Shown: positions 7,631 to 18,300, numbered from the stretch's first letter. The stretch: 64,000 nt of DNA from Marivita sp. S6314 (GCF_023015985.1 NZ_JALKAO010000003.1:248001-312000); one strand, 5' to 3'. Program-made: numbers and translations. Notes: generated from the letters alone by a model not told the origin.

Positions 7631-8539
7631 TCACCCATTCCCATCCTTGAAATCCAGCCCCATCTCGGAATAGCGCTCCGCCTCTTCCAGCCATTTCTCG
7701 CGCACTTTCACCTGCATGAACAAATGGATACGTCGCCCGAGAAACTCTTCCAGCTCCTCGCGTGCGGCTTTGGAAATAGCCTTGATCGTCTCGCCCTTGT
7801 TGCCCAGAACGATGCCTTTGTGCCCGTCGCGCACCACGTAGATGATTTGGTCAATCCGGGCGGAGCCATCCTTGCGCTCTTCCCAGTTCTCGGTCTCGAC
7901 CGTCAACTGGTACGGCAATTCCTGATGCAGCCGCAGGGTCAGCTTTTCGCGCGTCATCTCGGACGCGATCATCCGCAGGGGCAGGTCGGCAATCTGGTCT
8001 TCCGGATAGAGCCACGGACCTTCGGGCAATTCCGCTGCCAGCCATTTGCGCAGGTCTTTCACGCCGTGGCCCTTTTCAGCCGAGATCATGAAGGTTTCGG
8101 TGAACGCGAACTTTTCGTTCATGTCTTGCGACAGTTTCAGCAGGTGTTGCGCTTCGACGCGGTCGATCTTGTTGATCGCCAACGCAACCGGACGCTTGCC
8201 CGCCACTTCGGCCAGGTTCTCCAGGATGGCCTCAACGCCTTCGGTGATCCCGCGATGTGCCTCGATCAGCAGGACAACGATGTCGGCGTCGGACGCGCCT
8301 GACCATGCCGCCGCAACCATGGCCCGATCCAGCCTGCGGCGCGGCTTGAACAATCCCGGCGTGTCGACCAGCACGATCTGTGCGTCGCCTTCGATGGCCA
8401 CGCCGCGAATACGGGCGCGTGTTGTCTGGACCTTATGGGTCACGATAGACACCTTGGCCCCGACCATCTGGTTGGTCAGGGTGGATTTGCCCGCGTTGGG
8501 CTCTCCGATCAAAGCGACAAAACCGGCGCGTGTGGTCAT
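7631..8539 (-). CDS. era: GTPase Era
   Basis: 302-residue GTPase that binds 16S rRNA and couples 30S assembly to growth. G1 GEPNAGKST, G3 DTPG, G4 NKID and G5 SAEKG are all present in the N-terminal half. The C-terminal KH domain carries the GNKGETIKAISKAARE loop. ATG 8539 gives the common start MTTRAGFVALIGEPN. In most bacteria era directly follows rnc; here a DMT permease lies between them. Confidence 0.96.
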   Translation of the reverse strand: MTTRAGFVALIGEPNAGKSTLTNQMVGAKVSIVTHKVQTTRARIRGVAIEGDAQIVLVDTPGLFKPRRRLDRAMVAAAWSGASDADIVVLLIEAHRGITEGVEAILENLAEVAGKRPVALAINKIDRVEAQHLLKLSQDMNEKFAFTETFMISAEKGHGVKDLRKWLAAELPEGPWLYPEDQIADLPLRMIASEMTREKLTLRLHQELPYQLTVETENWEERKDGSARIDQIIYVVRDGHKGIVLGNKGETIKAISKAAREELEEFLGRRIHLFMQVKVREKWLEEAERYSEMGLDFKDGNG

Positions 8540-8568
8540 GGGATCATCCCGCTATTGGAAGTCCGGCG

Positions 8569-9462
8569 TCATACGCCAGTTTGTTTGGCAGAGCCAGCCC
8601 TGTCTTTCTTGGCCCCCCGGATCAGGGTGTATGTTCCGCTTCCCACGATCAGGGCCGCGCCAAACAAGGTCAGGCTGTCCGGTCGTTCACCAAAAATCAC
8701 GTAGGCGATGACCAGCGCGATCAGAAGGCGGGAATACCGGAACGGGGCCACAACCGACACTTCGCCGGTGCGCATGGCTTTGGTCAGGGCGCTATACGCC
8801 AGAACGCCAGAGAACGCGGTGCACAGGATCAGCACGGCAGACCATGCCTCAGGAACAGCCAATGGCTGCGTTTCGAACAGGGTGATCACGACCCCGGCGA
8901 TAAACACCATCAGAAACCCCAGGATACCCAATTGCGTGGCGGAAACCTCTGGCGGGCTTGCTCGGGTCATCAGGTCGCGCCCGGCAAAACCGATCATGCC
9001 AAGCACGGCAAAGATCGCGGTGGCGTCAAAGCTTGATGGGATCGGTTTGACGATCAACAAAACGCCAATAAACCCAACCGCCATAGCGCTCCACCGTCGG
9101 ACGCCAACCGCTTCTTTCAGCACCAGCGCCGCGCCAAGCGTGACAACAAGCGGGGCGGCCTGCAGGATGGCAGACGTTGTGGACAACGGCGTGAAGGCAA
9201 GGCTTAGGGCAAAGAACAACCGGCCGACGATTTCAAACCCTGACCTGATCAGCAGCGGTCCCTGAACGTAGCGCCTCGTCCAGACCGGTTCCCGGCGCAC
9301 CTTGCACCGGGCCACGAAAAACGCTGTGCCCAGTGCCCCGAACATCATCGTCCCGACACCGGGAGACACGCCATTGGTTGCCGTTTTGAAGAAGGCGTCT
9401 TCGATGGCAAAGCCGAGCATGGCCAACACCATGAACAGGCTGCCTTTCAGATTGTCGTTCAA
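8569..9462 (-). CDS. EamA/DMT-family membrane transporter
   Basis: 297 residues with about ten hydrophobic helices arranged as two EamA repeats (roughly residues 5-135 and 145-285). Such proteins are inner-membrane exporters of metabolites; the substrate is not predictable. The start is a TTG (9460-9462) inside the TTGA that also contains the rnc stop, so translation is probably coupled to rnc. The chosen N terminus, [14 protein letters not shown], fits the family. Its position between rnc and era is unusual for an otherwise conserved operon. Confidence 0.85.
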   Translation of the reverse strand: MNDNLKGSLFMVLAMLGFAIEDAFFKTATNGVSPGVGTMMFGALGTAFFVARCKVRREPVWTRRYVQGPLLIRSGFEIVGRLFFALSLAFTPLSTTSAILQAAPLVVTLGAALVLKEAVGVRRWSAMAVGFIGVLLIVKPIPSSFDATAIFAVLGMIGFAGRDLMTRASPPEVSATQLGILGFLMVFIAGVVITLFETQPLAVPEAWSAVLILCTAFSGVLAYSALTKAMRTGEVSVVAPFRYSRLLIALVIAYVIFGERPDSLTLFGAALIVGSGTYTLIRGAKKDRAGSAKQTGV

Positions 9463-10148
9463 GAAGCGCTCGATTCGAGGCGCGCCAACAGGGATTTGGC
9501 TGCTGCCTGCTCTGCCTGCCGCTTTGACCCGGCCGTCGCTTCAGCGGATTCGCCGTTTTCAAGGCGGGCGGCAATCACGAAAACCGGGGCGTGATCCGGC
9601 CCGTTGCGCGCAATCTCGGTGTAGGACGGGGGCTGCATGCCACGCGCCTGTGCCCATTCCTGAAGCGCGGTCTTGGCATCACGGGCATCGGCGTCGACAG
9701 CCCCGATGCGATTGCCCCATAGGCGCAGGATCAGGTCTTTGGCGGCCTCAAAGCCCGCATCCTGGTACACAGCGGCGATCACCGCCTCCATGGCGTCGCC
9801 AAGCAGGGCCTGCTTGCGGCGTCCGCCAGACAGCATTTCGGACCGGCCCAGTTTCAACGCCGACCCAAGATCAATGTCGCGCGCCACGTCCGCGCAGGTT
9901 TCCTTGCGCACCAGCGCATTGAAGCGGGGGGCAAGCTGGCCCTCGGACGCGGATTTGTCTTCTGCCAAAAGCGCTTCGGCCATCACGAGGCCAAGGACGC
10001 GGTCGCCAAGGAACTCCAGTCGTTGGTTGTCGTCCCGGTTCGGACCGGCCCGCGACGCATGGGTCACCGCGCGTACCAGAAGGGCAGGGTTGGCAAACCG
10101 GTGCCCCAAGCGCGTCGAAAGCGCCTGAAGATCCGCCGACAGCTTCAC
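9459..10148 (-). CDS. rnc: Ribonuclease III
   Basis: 229-residue double-strand-specific endoribonuclease for rRNA processing and structured mRNAs. The catalytic signature [15 protein letters not shown] and the second acidic cluster [15 protein letters not shown] are intact, and a dsRNA-binding domain occupies about residues 155-225 ([24 protein letters not shown]). The start is taken as GTG 10146-10148, which shares one base with the lepB stop (TAGTG); a longer frame would run into lepB. Co-translated with lepB. Confidence 0.95.
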   Translation of the reverse strand: MKLSADLQALSTRLGHRFANPALLVRAVTHASRAGPNRDDNQRLEFLGDRVLGLVMAEALLAEDKSASEGQLAPRFNALVRKETCADVARDIDLGSALKLGRSEMLSGGRRKQALLGDAMEAVIAAVYQDAGFEAAKDLILRLWGNRIGAVDADARDAKTALQEWAQARGMQPPSYTEIARNGPDHAPVFVIAARLENGESAEATAGSKRQAEQAAAKSLLARLESSAS

Positions 10149-10984
10149 TACTCGATCTTCTCGAAGAACCGGTCGCCGCGCCATGTCCAGAAATAGAGCA
10201 TGGAGGCCCCGCCGGACGAGAACACCACACGGTTTGCCTTGCCGACAAGGTTTTCAAACGGCACAAACCCAACGCCGCCAGCAACACTTGGGACACGGCT
10301 GTCGGACGAGTTATCGCGATTGTCGCCCATCATGAAGTAATGGCCTTCCGGGACGGAATAGACCGGTGTGTTGTCTGACCCTTGGCTGCCGATGTTCAGG
10401 ATCGAATGGGTCGTGCCACCGGGCAGAGTTTCAAGGAACCGGTCTTTCACACAGGTGCCGCCGGTGCCCACTGGCCCATTGGCGCAGCGCGGGCGCAGGC
10501 TCTGTGGACCTTGGGGGGCCGCAGTTTCCTCGAATGCCGGTTGTGGCTGCAGTTCAACAGCGGTGCCATTGATGTGCAGAACACCGCGGATCATCTGGAT
10601 CTCGTCGCCGGGCAGGCCGACCACACGCTTGATAAAATCACGACCCGTCACGGGATGACGGAACACCGCCACATCGCCGCGTTCAGGTTCTGATCCAAAC
10701 AGGCGGCTGTTGTCGCCGTCCGCCCAGCCGCAGATATCCGTCGCGTCGATGTCGATGCCGATCTGGGGAAGGTACAGCGTCGGGCAGGACGCATAGGAAT
10801 ACCCGTAGGCCATCTTGTTCACGAACAGAAAGTCGCCGATCAAAAGCGTGTCTTTCATCGACCCCGAGGGGATCCAAAACGGCTGGAAAAACAGTGTCCG
10901 GAAAATGCCTGCGATCAAGAGCGCGTAAACGACGGTTTTGATCGTCTCGACGATTCCGCCGCTCTTTTTTGTATCTGAGGCCAT
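10148..10984 (-). CDS. lepB: Signal peptidase I
   Basis: 278-residue inner-membrane protease that removes signal peptides from Sec and Tat substrates. One N-terminal membrane span (about residues 12-32) is followed by the catalytic serine S42 in IPSGSM and the general-base lysine K119 in [14 protein letters not shown]. The C-terminal [11 protein letters not shown] box is also present. ATG 10984 is preferred over an upstream in-frame extension because it is preceded by an AGGG site and gives the usual short cytoplasmic N terminus. Overlaps rnc by one base. Confidence 0.96.
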   Translation of the reverse strand: MASDTKKSGGIVETIKTVVYALLIAGIFRTLFFQPFWIPSGSMKDTLLIGDFLFVNKMAYGYSYASCPTLYLPQIGIDIDATDICGWADGDNSRLFGSEPERGDVAVFRHPVTGRDFIKRVVGLPGDEIQMIRGVLHINGTAVELQPQPAFEETAAPQGPQSLRPRCANGPVGTGGTCVKDRFLETLPGGTTHSILNIGSQGSDNTPVYSVPEGHYFMMGDNRDNSSDSRVPSVAGGVGFVPFENLVGKANRVVFSSGGASMLYFWTWRGDRFFEKIE

Positions 10985-11055
10985 GTCCCTGCCTTTTGCT
11001 CGATTGTCCCGCGCTACATGAGCGGGGGCGGCGCGGGTGTCAAGCGACGCAGGCG

Positions 11056-11454
11056 TTACTTTGGGCGCGCCTCGATCAACACTGTGGCCTGTGCCCAAGG
11101 GTGATCGTCGGTCAGTGTGACGTGAATGATGGCTTCATGTCCCGGTGGTGTCAGGTCCTCAAGCCGCTTCCTGGCCCAACCCGTGACCTCCATCACCGGC
11201 TGCCCTGTATGCAGGTTGCGCACGGACATGTCCTTCCACGCAATGCCCATGCGCAGCCCGGTTCCCAACGCCTTGGAGCACGCCTCTTTCGCGGCCCATC
11301 GCTTGGCGTAGGTGCCGGCCACATCGCGGCGGTGTTCGGCCTTGCGTTGCTCGGTTTCGGTGAAGACACGGTTGCGGAACCGGTCCCCAAAGCGGTCAAG
11401 CGTTCCTGCGATGCGGTCGATATTCGCAAGGTCTGTGCCGATGCCAATGATCAT
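11056..11454 (-). CDS. acpS: Holo-[acyl-carrier-protein] synthase
   Basis: 132-residue phosphopantetheinyl transferase that activates ACP for fatty-acid synthesis. The [15 protein letters not shown] start holds the magnesium-binding aspartate (D8) and [15 protein letters not shown] carries the second acidic residue and CoA site. The frame is open further upstream, but ATG 11454 gives the conserved N terminus. It lies 10 bp after a hydrolase gene and 71 bp before lepB. Confidence 0.95.
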   Translation of the reverse strand: MIIGIGTDLANIDRIAGTLDRFGDRFRNRVFTETEQRKAEHRRDVAGTYAKRWAAKEACSKALGTGLRMGIAWKDMSVRNLHTGQPVMEVTGWARKRLEDLTPPGHEAIIHVTLTDDHPWAQATVLIEARPK

Positions 11455-11464
11455 GTGGTGTCCT

Positions 11465-12931
11465 TCATGCGGAAAACATCGGGAAACTGACCCCAAGCGC
11501 CCAGGCGAGGATCAGACCCAGCGCAAGGCCTGCCGTCAAGGGCCCCGCCTGTTTGCCAAAAGCACGTCCCATCGTTCCGTGGACGAGAAAGAACAATAGG
11601 ATCACCGGAGCAATCATGATGAGGAAGAACAGCCCTTCGAAATCGAGCGCCACCGCAATTCCCAGAGAGCCGATCAGCGCGGCACGGGCAAGGATCCGCC
11701 GCCAAAGAGACGCTTTCCACGTCACCAGCGCATCCGCCAGCATGAACGGGATCGCCCCAAGCGCGAGCGCCGCGATGATGGGCAAGCGTTCCGCCACCGG
11801 GAAGAAATTCGCGCCATAGCGGTCGAGGGCCAGTCCAAAGACACCCACGCCCCAGATCAGCAGCCCGCCAAACGCCAGAAGCTGATATCGGCCATAGCCG
11901 TGACCACGGCAGAATAGTTGCAGCATGACCAGTGTGCAAAGCCCGTAAAGCCCCAGATGAACCGCCAGATAATCGGCCACCAGAACCGGCAGGACGTCGA
12001 TGTCAAAAAGTCCCGCCACGCCGGGAGCCAGGATCATGGGCACCACCAGCACCGCTGCGAACTTCCATGTGGGCAGATCAAGTCTGGGTGGCAAATCGGT
12101 CGGCCGGGTCAAAACCCGGGCCACGGGCGCGGACAGCACTGTGATCGCCGCCATGAGCGCCAGAAACGCCCAGCCTGTTGGCAGCATCCTGGCCTGCACG
12201 TCTCGCCCGTAGGCCCGGTTCAGCCACTCCAACGCCGACGCGCGCCCGACGCGGGACTGCAGGATCGCAACGTGTTCCGCGAAAGGGGCCACTTGGGCCG
12301 ACCGGATCACATCGCCGCTCCGCACCACGTCCCCTTCGGATGCGGAGGGATCAACCATCTGGGCGGCTTTGAGGCCGAAATCCCGCAGGGGCGGCTCCCA
12401 CTGACCCGAGATCAGCAGCATGTCTTTGGGAAAGTCAGGCGTGATCGCTTGTGAATAGGCAGAGAGCAAGATCAAGGGACCAACCCGGTCGGACACCATT
12501 GCCACGCGGACCAAAACATCTGTGGCCATCGAATGACCAAGCAGGGCAACGGGTGTGTCTCCGTCCGCGACGGCGTCAATCACCGACAGCGTCTGGGTCA
12601 TCAACCGCTGCGTCGTGCCTTCGATCCGGGTCACGTCGCCGGACATTGGACGCGGATGCGCGCCGTGGCCTTCGAAATCGAACATATGCACCCGGTAGCC
12701 CGCCTGTGCGAGCACAAGGCCATAGGCCTGCATCATCTCGCGTGATCCGGCAAAGCCGTGGGCGATGACCACATGCGGGCCTGTCGCATCCGCACGGGCC
12801 AACGTGGTGACAGGCGTGTCACCGACGCTGAAGGCCTTGTGGCTGACACCCGCACGCGCCATTTCAAGAACAACAAGAGCAGCGATGCCAATCACAAGCG
12901 TCAGGGCCGTCAGGATCCGGTTGTTCAACAT
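11465..12931 (-). CDS. Alpha/beta-hydrolase fused to a polytopic membrane domain
   Basis: 488 residues. After an N-terminal membrane anchor (about residues 5-25) comes an alpha/beta-hydrolase domain with the oxyanion block [10 protein letters not shown] (54-63), [12 protein letters not shown] and the nucleophile elbow LGHSMA (S134). The elbow has Ala where GxSxG has Gly. From about residue 255 to the end there are seven or so hydrophobic helices. The substrate is unknown; the membrane part may position the hydrolase on a lipid or peptidoglycan-linked substrate. It is wedged between pdxJ (20 bp upstream) and acpS (10 bp downstream), so it is transcribed with core genes. Confidence 0.8.
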   Translation of the reverse strand: MLNNRILTALTLVIGIAALVVLEMARAGVSHKAFSVGDTPVTTLARADATGPHVVIAHGFAGSREMMQAYGLVLAQAGYRVHMFDFEGHGAHPRPMSGDVTRIEGTTQRLMTQTLSVIDAVADGDTPVALLGHSMATDVLVRVAMVSDRVGPLILLSAYSQAITPDFPKDMLLISGQWEPPLRDFGLKAAQMVDPSASEGDVVRSGDVIRSAQVAPFAEHVAILQSRVGRASALEWLNRAYGRDVQARMLPTGWAFLALMAAITVLSAPVARVLTRPTDLPPRLDLPTWKFAAVLVVPMILAPGVAGLFDIDVLPVLVADYLAVHLGLYGLCTLVMLQLFCRGHGYGRYQLLAFGGLLIWGVGVFGLALDRYGANFFPVAERLPIIAALALGAIPFMLADALVTWKASLWRRILARAALIGSLGIAVALDFEGLFFLIMIAPVILLFFLVHGTMGRAFGKQAGPLTAGLALGLILAWALGVSFPMFSA

Positions 12932-12951
12932 GGCCCCGCCGTGCCTTGCGC

Positions 12952-13704
12952 TTATGCCCGTGCCGCGTCCATCACCCGGCGCATTTCGTGGATGGCGGGT
13001 TCAAGTCCAAGGAAGATCGCCTCGCCGATCAGGAAATGCCCGATATTCAGCTCCATCACCTCGGGCAGCGCCGCAACAGGGCTGACGCAATCATAGGTCA
13101 GGCCATGGCCTGCATGCACCTCGAGTCCCAGCGAATGCGCAAAGGTGGCCATCTCGGTCAGTGCCTTGAGTTCGGCATCGCGGGTTTCAAAGTCACCCTC
13201 GGCATGCGCGTCGCAATAGGCGCCGGTGTGCAGTTCGATGACTTCTGCCCCGATGCGATGCGCCGCTTCGATCTGGCGCTTATCGGCGGCGATGAAGATC
13301 GACACACGGCACCCGGCCTCGCGCAAGGGCGCGATGTAATGAGCCAGCTTGTTTTCCTCGCGCGCGACTTCGAGCCCGCCCTCGGTTGTGCGTTCTTCAC
13401 GTTTTTCAGGCACAATGCAGACGGCATGCGGTTTGTGGCGCAATGCGATCTGCTGCATCTCTTCGGTGGCGGCCATCTCAAAGTTCAGAGGCACGGACAG
13501 GGCATCCATCAGGCGCTCGATGTCTTCGTCCCGGATGTGGCGGCGGTCTTCGCGCAGATGGGCGGTGATGCCATCAGCCCCCGCCGCTTGCGCGATTTGT
13601 GCTGCGCGGGTCGGGTCCGGATTGTCGCCGCCGCGTGCATTGCGCACCGTTGCGACGTGGTCAATGTTCACACCTAACCGCAATGGGCCTGCATAGTCAG
13701 TCAT
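12952..13704 (-). CDS. pdxJ: Pyridoxine 5'-phosphate synthase
   Basis: 250-residue TIM-barrel enzyme that condenses 3-amino-2-oxopropyl phosphate with deoxyxylulose 5-phosphate in the DXP-dependent vitamin B6 pathway. The start [19 protein letters not shown], the [16 protein letters not shown] block, and the C-terminal GHGLTYD and [12 protein letters not shown] segments are diagnostic. Length is standard. The pdxJ-acpS association is conserved in many proteobacteria and is retained here apart from the inserted hydrolase. Confidence 0.96.
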   Translation of the reverse strand: MTDYAGPLRLGVNIDHVATVRNARGGDNPDPTRAAQIAQAAGADGITAHLREDRRHIRDEDIERLMDALSVPLNFEMAATEEMQQIALRHKPHAVCIVPEKREERTTEGGLEVAREENKLAHYIAPLREAGCRVSIFIAADKRQIEAAHRIGAEVIELHTGAYCDAHAEGDFETRDAELKALTEMATFAHSLGLEVHAGHGLTYDCVSPVAALPEVMELNIGHFLIGEAIFLGLEPAIHEMRRVMDAARA

Positions 13705-13730
13705 TCTCGCCTCCTGTACTGAGGCTGAAC

Positions 13731-14384
13731 CTAATCCGCTGCCTGTCCGTCGTCAGCCTGTTTCTTCTTTTTTTTCAAAGCGGCCAGTTTCGCCTTCAAA
13801 GCGCCCTTGCGCCGGTTCTGATAGGCGCGGATCAGCGGCACGGACAGATAGTAGCAGATCAATCCGGTGATGATGCCGGGAATGATGCCGCCAACCAGCC
13901 AGGGGAAAAACACTTCCTGATAAAAGATTGTCAGGCCGGACCATTCCGGCTCTCCCCGGGTGAAGATCGCAATGAAATTCTGCCAAAGGTCTTCGCCCGC
14001 CTTTGCGAATTTGTATCCAATACTGCCGTGTTCGTGGACAACTTCGCCCAATCCCAAAAGCCAATACCCGGTTTGCAGCGATGCGACGCTGATCGGAACG
14101 TAAGTGAGCGGATTGCCAAAGAAGGTGGAGAGCAAAGCGGCAAGGATATTGCCCCGCATGACCCAGGCAATGATCGCGGCGGTCAGGAAGTGCAGGCCAT
14201 AGAACGGGGTGAACGTGGTCAGAACACCGGCAAAAATTCCACGGGCGATGCGTTCGGGGGGGTCGGGAAGGCGATTGAGGCGGTGTTGCACGTAGCGGGC
14301 GGCACGGGTCCAACCCCCGCGCGGCCACAAGGCCTCACGGAGGGTGGTCCAGATCGAACGCCTGTCCCGCCGTTTGAATACCAA
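13731..14384 (-). CDS. DUF2062 domain membrane protein
   Basis: 217 residues counted from the TTG at 14382-14384, which has an AAGGGA site six bases upstream and leaves no overlap with rel. A longer reading frame continues upstream into rel and is not preferred. DUF2062 hallmarks are [19 protein letters not shown] and [11 protein letters not shown], with three or four membrane helices and a lysine-rich C-terminal tail (LKKKKK). Function unknown; it sits between rel and pdxJ, the usual place in this bacterial group. Confidence 0.82.
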   Translation of the reverse strand: MVFKRRDRRSIWTTLREALWPRGGWTRAARYVQHRLNRLPDPPERIARGIFAGVLTTFTPFYGLHFLTAAIIAWVMRGNILAALLSTFFGNPLTYVPISVASLQTGYWLLGLGEVVHEHGSIGYKFAKAGEDLWQNFIAIFTRGEPEWSGLTIFYQEVFFPWLVGGIIPGIITGLICYYLSVPLIRAYQNRRKGALKAKLAALKKKKKQADDGQAAD

Positions 14385-14404
14385 TCCTCGTCCCTTCGAT
14401 CTTT

Positions 14405-16543
14405 CTATTCGGCCGCAGCCGCTTGCACCGACAACGCAGGATCCCGTCTTCGGACAACAGACGCTACATCGCTTTCTGCCTCTAGTGCCGACATGACAGA
14501 ATGCAGGTGGTTTGCATCGCTGAGGTCGATATCTATCAGCAGTTTGTAAAAGTCTGGTTTGCGATCCACAAAGTTCAGATCCGAGATATTGGCCTTCTGC
14601 TCTCCGATCAATGTGCAAATCCGTCCCAGCACACCAGCGTCGTTGCCGATCGTCAGTTCAAGTGAAACAGTATAGACCGGTGGATGGTTCCCGGTGACCC
14701 AGTGTAGATCCAGCCAGCGCGACACCTGATCCTCGAACGAGGCCAGCGCGCCGCAGTCGATGCTGTGCACCGTCACACCGCGCCCGCGTTCCGTAATGCC
14801 GACGATCCGTTCCCCGGGCAGCGGCTGACAACAGGGGGCGCGATCAAAGGCCTGCCCGGTTTCAAGGCCAATCACGGCGCTTTGGGTTTCGATGAACTCC
14901 ATCGGTTGCGGCGCCAGGTCGGGATAGACGGCTTCGACCGCTTCGCGGGCTGACATCTCTGCGCTGCCCAGCCGGGCCAGCAATTCCTGCGCGTCGCTGA
15001 TCCGCAAATTGCGCGCAGCCATTTCAAGCACTTTGTCGCTGGCTTTCTTGCCGACATTTTCAAACGCGGCGCGGGCGAGTTCGCGGCCCAGTTGCGCGAA
15101 CCGTTCCCGCCCGGCTTCGCGCAGGGCGCGTCGAATGGCGGATTTTGCTTTGCCGGTGGTCGCAATATCCAGCCAAGTCGCCTGCGGTGATTGTCCTTCG
15201 GCGGTGACAATGTCGACCGACTGTCCGTTCTTGAGACGGGTCCACAACGGGACACGAATGCCGTCCACCTTGGCCCCGACACAGCCCGACCCGATGCGTG
15301 TATGGATCGCATAGGCGAAATCCAATGGGGTCGCGCCGCGCGGGAGTTTGACCACTTCACCCTTGGGTGTGAAGCAGAAGACCTTGTCCGGATACATCTC
15401 AAGCTTTACCGCTTCGAGGAAATCCTCGTGATCGTCCTCTTCGTCGAACTGTTCGGTCAGCGACGCGACCCATTTGGCGGGGTCAACCGCAAACGGGTTG
15501 TTGCTGCGCACGCCGTCCCGGTAGGACCAATGCGCGGCGACGCCGGTTTCAGCGACGTCATGCATCTGGCGGGTGCGGATCTGCACCTCAACCCGCTTGC
15601 CATCGCGCCCGGACACGGTGGTGTGGATGGACCGATAGCCGTTCGATTTCGGCTGGCTGATATAGTCCTTGAACCGTCCCGGAATGGCGCGCCAGCGTTG
15701 GTGGATCACGCCGAGCGTTGCGTAACAATCGGCTTTGGAACGTGTAATGATCCGGAACCCATAGATATCCGACAGACGGGAAAAGCCGATTTCCTTCTCC
15801 TGCATCTTGCGCCAGATCGAATAGGGTTTTTTGGCGCGGCCAAACACCTCGGCATCGATGTCGGCTTTTTCGAGTTCCGACCGCATGTCGCTGGTGATGC
15901 GATGAATGACATCGCCGGTTTCTTTTTGAAGCGTGATGAACCGCCGGATGATGCTGGCGCGACCTTCCGGGTTGAGAACGCGGAACGACAGGTCTTCCAG
16001 TTCCTCCCGCATCCATTGCATCCCCATGCGCCCGGCCAGAGGCGCGTAGATGTCCATTGTCTCGCGGGCTTTCTGGATTTGCTTTTCGGGGCGCATCGCC
16101 TTGATCGTGCGCATGTTGTGCAGACGGTCAGCGAGTTTGACCAGAATGACCCGCAGGTCCTTGGACATCGCCATGAACAGCTTGCGAAAGTTCTCGGCTT
16201 GCTTGGTTTCCGAACTCGACAGTTGCAGGTTCGTCAGCTTGGTCACACCATCCACAAGCACCGCAACGTCATCTCCGAACCGCTCTGCGATTTCGGAATA
16301 GGTGGACTTCGTGTCTTCGATAGTGTCGTGCAGAATGGCGGTGATGATGGTGGCATCATCAAGCTGCTGTTCTGTCAGGATCGCGGCAACAGCGACGGGA
16401 TGCGAAAAGTAAGGTTCGCCAGAGTGACGAAACTGGCCCTCATGCATCGCGCGGCCGTAGTCATAGGCGTCACGAATAAGTGCTTCGTTGGTCTTGGGAT
16501 TGTAATTGCGCACCAGCGCAATAAGGTCGTCTGCCGCGATCAT
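14405..16543 (-). CDS. rel: Bifunctional (p)ppGpp synthetase/hydrolase (Rel/SpoT)
   Basis: 712 residues. Domains in order: HD hydrolase (about 20-190, with FSHPVAVAAIL and ILHDTIEDT), synthetase (about 230-350, with SRLSDIYGFRII, SNGYRSIHTTV and VEVQIRTRQMHD), TGS (about 385-450, with FCFTPKGEVVKLPRGATPLDFAY), helical and zinc-finger region, and a C-terminal ACT domain. Both catalytic halves look intact, as expected for the single long RSH enzyme of alphaproteobacteria, which sets the stringent response. It lies downstream of rpoZ with a 39-bp gap, the widely conserved rpoZ-rel order. Confidence 0.95.
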   Translation of the reverse strand: MIAADDLIALVRNYNPKTNEALIRDAYDYGRAMHEGQFRHSGEPYFSHPVAVAAILTEQQLDDATIITAILHDTIEDTKSTYSEIAERFGDDVAVLVDGVTKLTNLQLSSSETKQAENFRKLFMAMSKDLRVILVKLADRLHNMRTIKAMRPEKQIQKARETMDIYAPLAGRMGMQWMREELEDLSFRVLNPEGRASIIRRFITLQKETGDVIHRITSDMRSELEKADIDAEVFGRAKKPYSIWRKMQEKEIGFSRLSDIYGFRIITRSKADCYATLGVIHQRWRAIPGRFKDYISQPKSNGYRSIHTTVSGRDGKRVEVQIRTRQMHDVAETGVAAHWSYRDGVRSNNPFAVDPAKWVASLTEQFDEEDDHEDFLEAVKLEMYPDKVFCFTPKGEVVKLPRGATPLDFAYAIHTRIGSGCVGAKVDGIRVPLWTRLKNGQSVDIVTAEGQSPQATWLDIATTGKAKSAIRRALREAGRERFAQLGRELARAAFENVGKKASDKVLEMAARNLRISDAQELLARLGSAEMSAREAVEAVYPDLAPQPMEFIETQSAVIGLETGQAFDRAPCCQPLPGERIVGITERGRGVTVHSIDCGALASFEDQVSRWLDLHWVTGNHPPVYTVSLELTIGNDAGVLGRICTLIGEQKANISDLNFVDRKPDFYKLLIDIDLSDANHLHSVMSALEAESDVASVVRRRDPALSVQAAAAE

Positions 16544-16582
16544 CGGCGCCTCATTCTCATGCGGCCCGCATCGCGGCGGGCG

Positions 16583-16936
16583 TTAGCCTTGACCCTGCGC
16601 CTCCATCAACGCACGCAGCAGTTTTTCTTCCGACAGATCGTCTTCTGCGGGTTTGTCCGGTTCGGCCCCCATCAGAAGCGCCATCGCGTCTTCTTCGGGT
16701 TCGTCGACTTCGATCTGGGTCTGGTTCGATTCGATCAAACGCTCGCGCAGTTCATCCGCCGATTGGGTTTCTTCCGCGATTTCACGCAGAGCCACGACCG
16801 GGTTCTTGTCGTTGTCGCGATCCACTGTAATCGCAGCGCCAGCAGACACTTCGCGGGCGCGGTGCGCAGCGAGCATCACCAGTTCAAACCGGTTCGGAAC
16901 TTTATCAACGCAATCTTCAACCGTGACGCGGGCCAT
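16583..16936 (-). CDS. rpoZ: RNA polymerase omega subunit
   Basis: 117-residue omega subunit, which helps assemble the polymerase and forms part of a ppGpp site. The [28 protein letters not shown] start is diagnostic, and the C terminus has the acidic extension seen in alphaproteobacteria. ATG 16936 is chosen over an in-frame ATG four codons upstream because homologues begin MARVTVEDC. Its position directly before rel fits functional linkage. Confidence 0.96.
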   Translation of the reverse strand: MARVTVEDCVDKVPNRFELVMLAAHRAREVSAGAAITVDRDNDKNPVVALREIAEETQSADELRERLIESNQTQIEVDEPEEDAMALLMGAEPDKPAEDDLSEEKLLRALMEAQGQG

Positions 16937-17015
16937 GGAGCACTCCAATTTGTCGGGCAGCCTGTGAGAACCCGCTAGATATCCCGCAGGATAGGCGAAT
17001 TCAAGTCAATAACAC

Positions 17016-17573
17016 TCACAGCACCGATATCTCCGCCAGCGCATCTGGCGGAAGAGCGTCACACATCTGGGTTACCGTCAAATTCAAGACCGGATGTGTC
17101 CAGTTTGGCGCAATGTCCCTCAGGGGCACAAGCACAAAAGCGCGGTCCTGCAATCTGGGGTGCGGCAGGATCAGAGCGTCGGGTGCCGCTTTGCGTTGCT
17201 GTTCAGGGGACAGCGTGCGCCAGGTTTCAAAGGTGGTCAGGTCTGGTTCAACGCGCTGTCCACACGCCAACACATCAAGGTCCAAACTGCGCATTCCCCA
17301 ACGCTCTATGCGTTCGCGACCGAATTTGGCCTCGATGGCATGCAGATGATCCAGAAAATCACGGGGCGACAGCGAAGACCGGACATGGGCTGCGGCGTTC
17401 ACATAGTCGGGCCCGGCACCCGCAGGGAAACAGGGTGTCCGATAAAAGTGGCTTGTGGCCTCAACCACGACATCAGACGCACTCAGGTCCTGCAGCGCCG
17501 CACGCAGCGTTTCGTCAGGCGCGCCCTGGCTTGACGGCAAATTCGCGCCAAGCGCGATGAAAAAGTCATTCAT
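17016..17573 (-). CDS. folK: 2-amino-4-hydroxy-6-hydroxymethyldihydropteridine pyrophosphokinase
   Basis: 185-residue HPPK of the folate pathway, transferring pyrophosphate from ATP to the pterin. The IALGANLPS start, SHFYRTPCFPAG, YVNAAAHVRSSLSPRDFLDHL and the ERWGMRSLDLDVL catalytic loop with its two magnesium aspartates are all present, as is ILPHPRLQDRAFVLVPL near the C terminus. It is divergent from the NYN-domain gene and precedes rpoZ by 79 bp. Confidence 0.94.
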   Translation of the reverse strand: MNDFFIALGANLPSSQGAPDETLRAALQDLSASDVVVEATSHFYRTPCFPAGAGPDYVNAAAHVRSSLSPRDFLDHLHAIEAKFGRERIERWGMRSLDLDVLACGQRVEPDLTTFETWRTLSPEQQRKAAPDALILPHPRLQDRAFVLVPLRDIAPNWTHPVLNLTVTQMCDALPPDALAEISVL

Positions 17574-17727
17574 AATTCCGCCACGTAGACTAGCCTGACC
17601 GGAAATTGCACCTTGAGATATCGATTCGAATCATTAAATCACGCGCTGTGTCTTGGCCATGAGGCTTCGGATTCTACCACTCCCGAAAGCCGGTCCACGT
17701 CGCAAATTTTTTTGAAAGGCTATATTC

Positions 17728-18300
17728 ATGTTCTACAAAGACGAGCGTCTGGCGCTGTTTATTGACGGTTCCAACCTTTATGCCGCCGCGAAATCGCTTG
17801 GTTTTGACATCGATTACAAGCTGCTCCGGCAAGAGTTCGTGCGACGCGGCAAGTTGCTGCGCGCGTTCTACTACACCGCCCTGCTTGAGAACGATGAGTA
17901 TTCACCGATCCGTCCGCTGGTGGATTGGCTGCATTACAACGGTTTCAACATGCGCACCAAGCCCGCAAAGGAATACACGGACAGCCAGGGGCGCCGGAAG
18001 GTCAAAGGCAACATGGACATCGAGCTTTGCGTCGATGCGATGGAACTGGCCGAGCATGTGGACCACATCGTATTGTTCTCTGGCGACGGCGATTTCCGGC
18101 CCTTAGTCGAAAGCCTGCAGCGCAAAGGTGTGCGTGTGTCGGTGGTGTCAACCATCCGAAGCCAGCCGCCGATGATTGCCGATGAGCTGCGCCGCCAGGC
18201 GGATAACTTCATCGAATTGGATGAGTTGCGGGATGTCGTCGGCCGTCCGCCACGTGACCCCATGCCAGAGCGCCAACCGGTTTCGGCCGAGCAATCCTGA
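17728..18300 (+). CDS. NYN (LabA-type PIN-like) domain protein
   Basis: 190-residue protein of the LabA/NYN family, a PIN-like fold with predicted metal-dependent RNase activity. Acidic signature residues are present in LALFIDGSNLYAAAK (N-terminal aspartate), VKGNMDIELCVDAM and VLFSGDGDFRPLVE. The last ~20 residues are proline-rich. ATG 17728 has AAAGG eight bases upstream. It is divergent from folK and followed after 24 bp by a YqaA-like gene. The RNA target is unknown. Confidence 0.87.
   Translation: MFYKDERLALFIDGSNLYAAAKSLGFDIDYKLLRQEFVRRGKLLRAFYYTALLENDEYSPIRPLVDWLHYNGFNMRTKPAKEYTDSQGRRKVKGNMDIELCVDAMELAEHVDHIVLFSGDGDFRPLVESLQRKGVRVSVVSTIRSQPPMIADELRRQADNFIELDELRDVVGRPPRDPMPERQPVSAEQS

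Noticed and set aside
13599-14549. 316-codon plus-strand open frame opposite pdxJ, DUF2062 and rel ends
   Set aside because: It crosses three real genes and has no start context or domain.
15191-16978. 595-codon plus-strand open frame opposite rel and rpoZ
   Set aside because: It covers two well-identified minus-strand genes and shows only shadow-type sequence.
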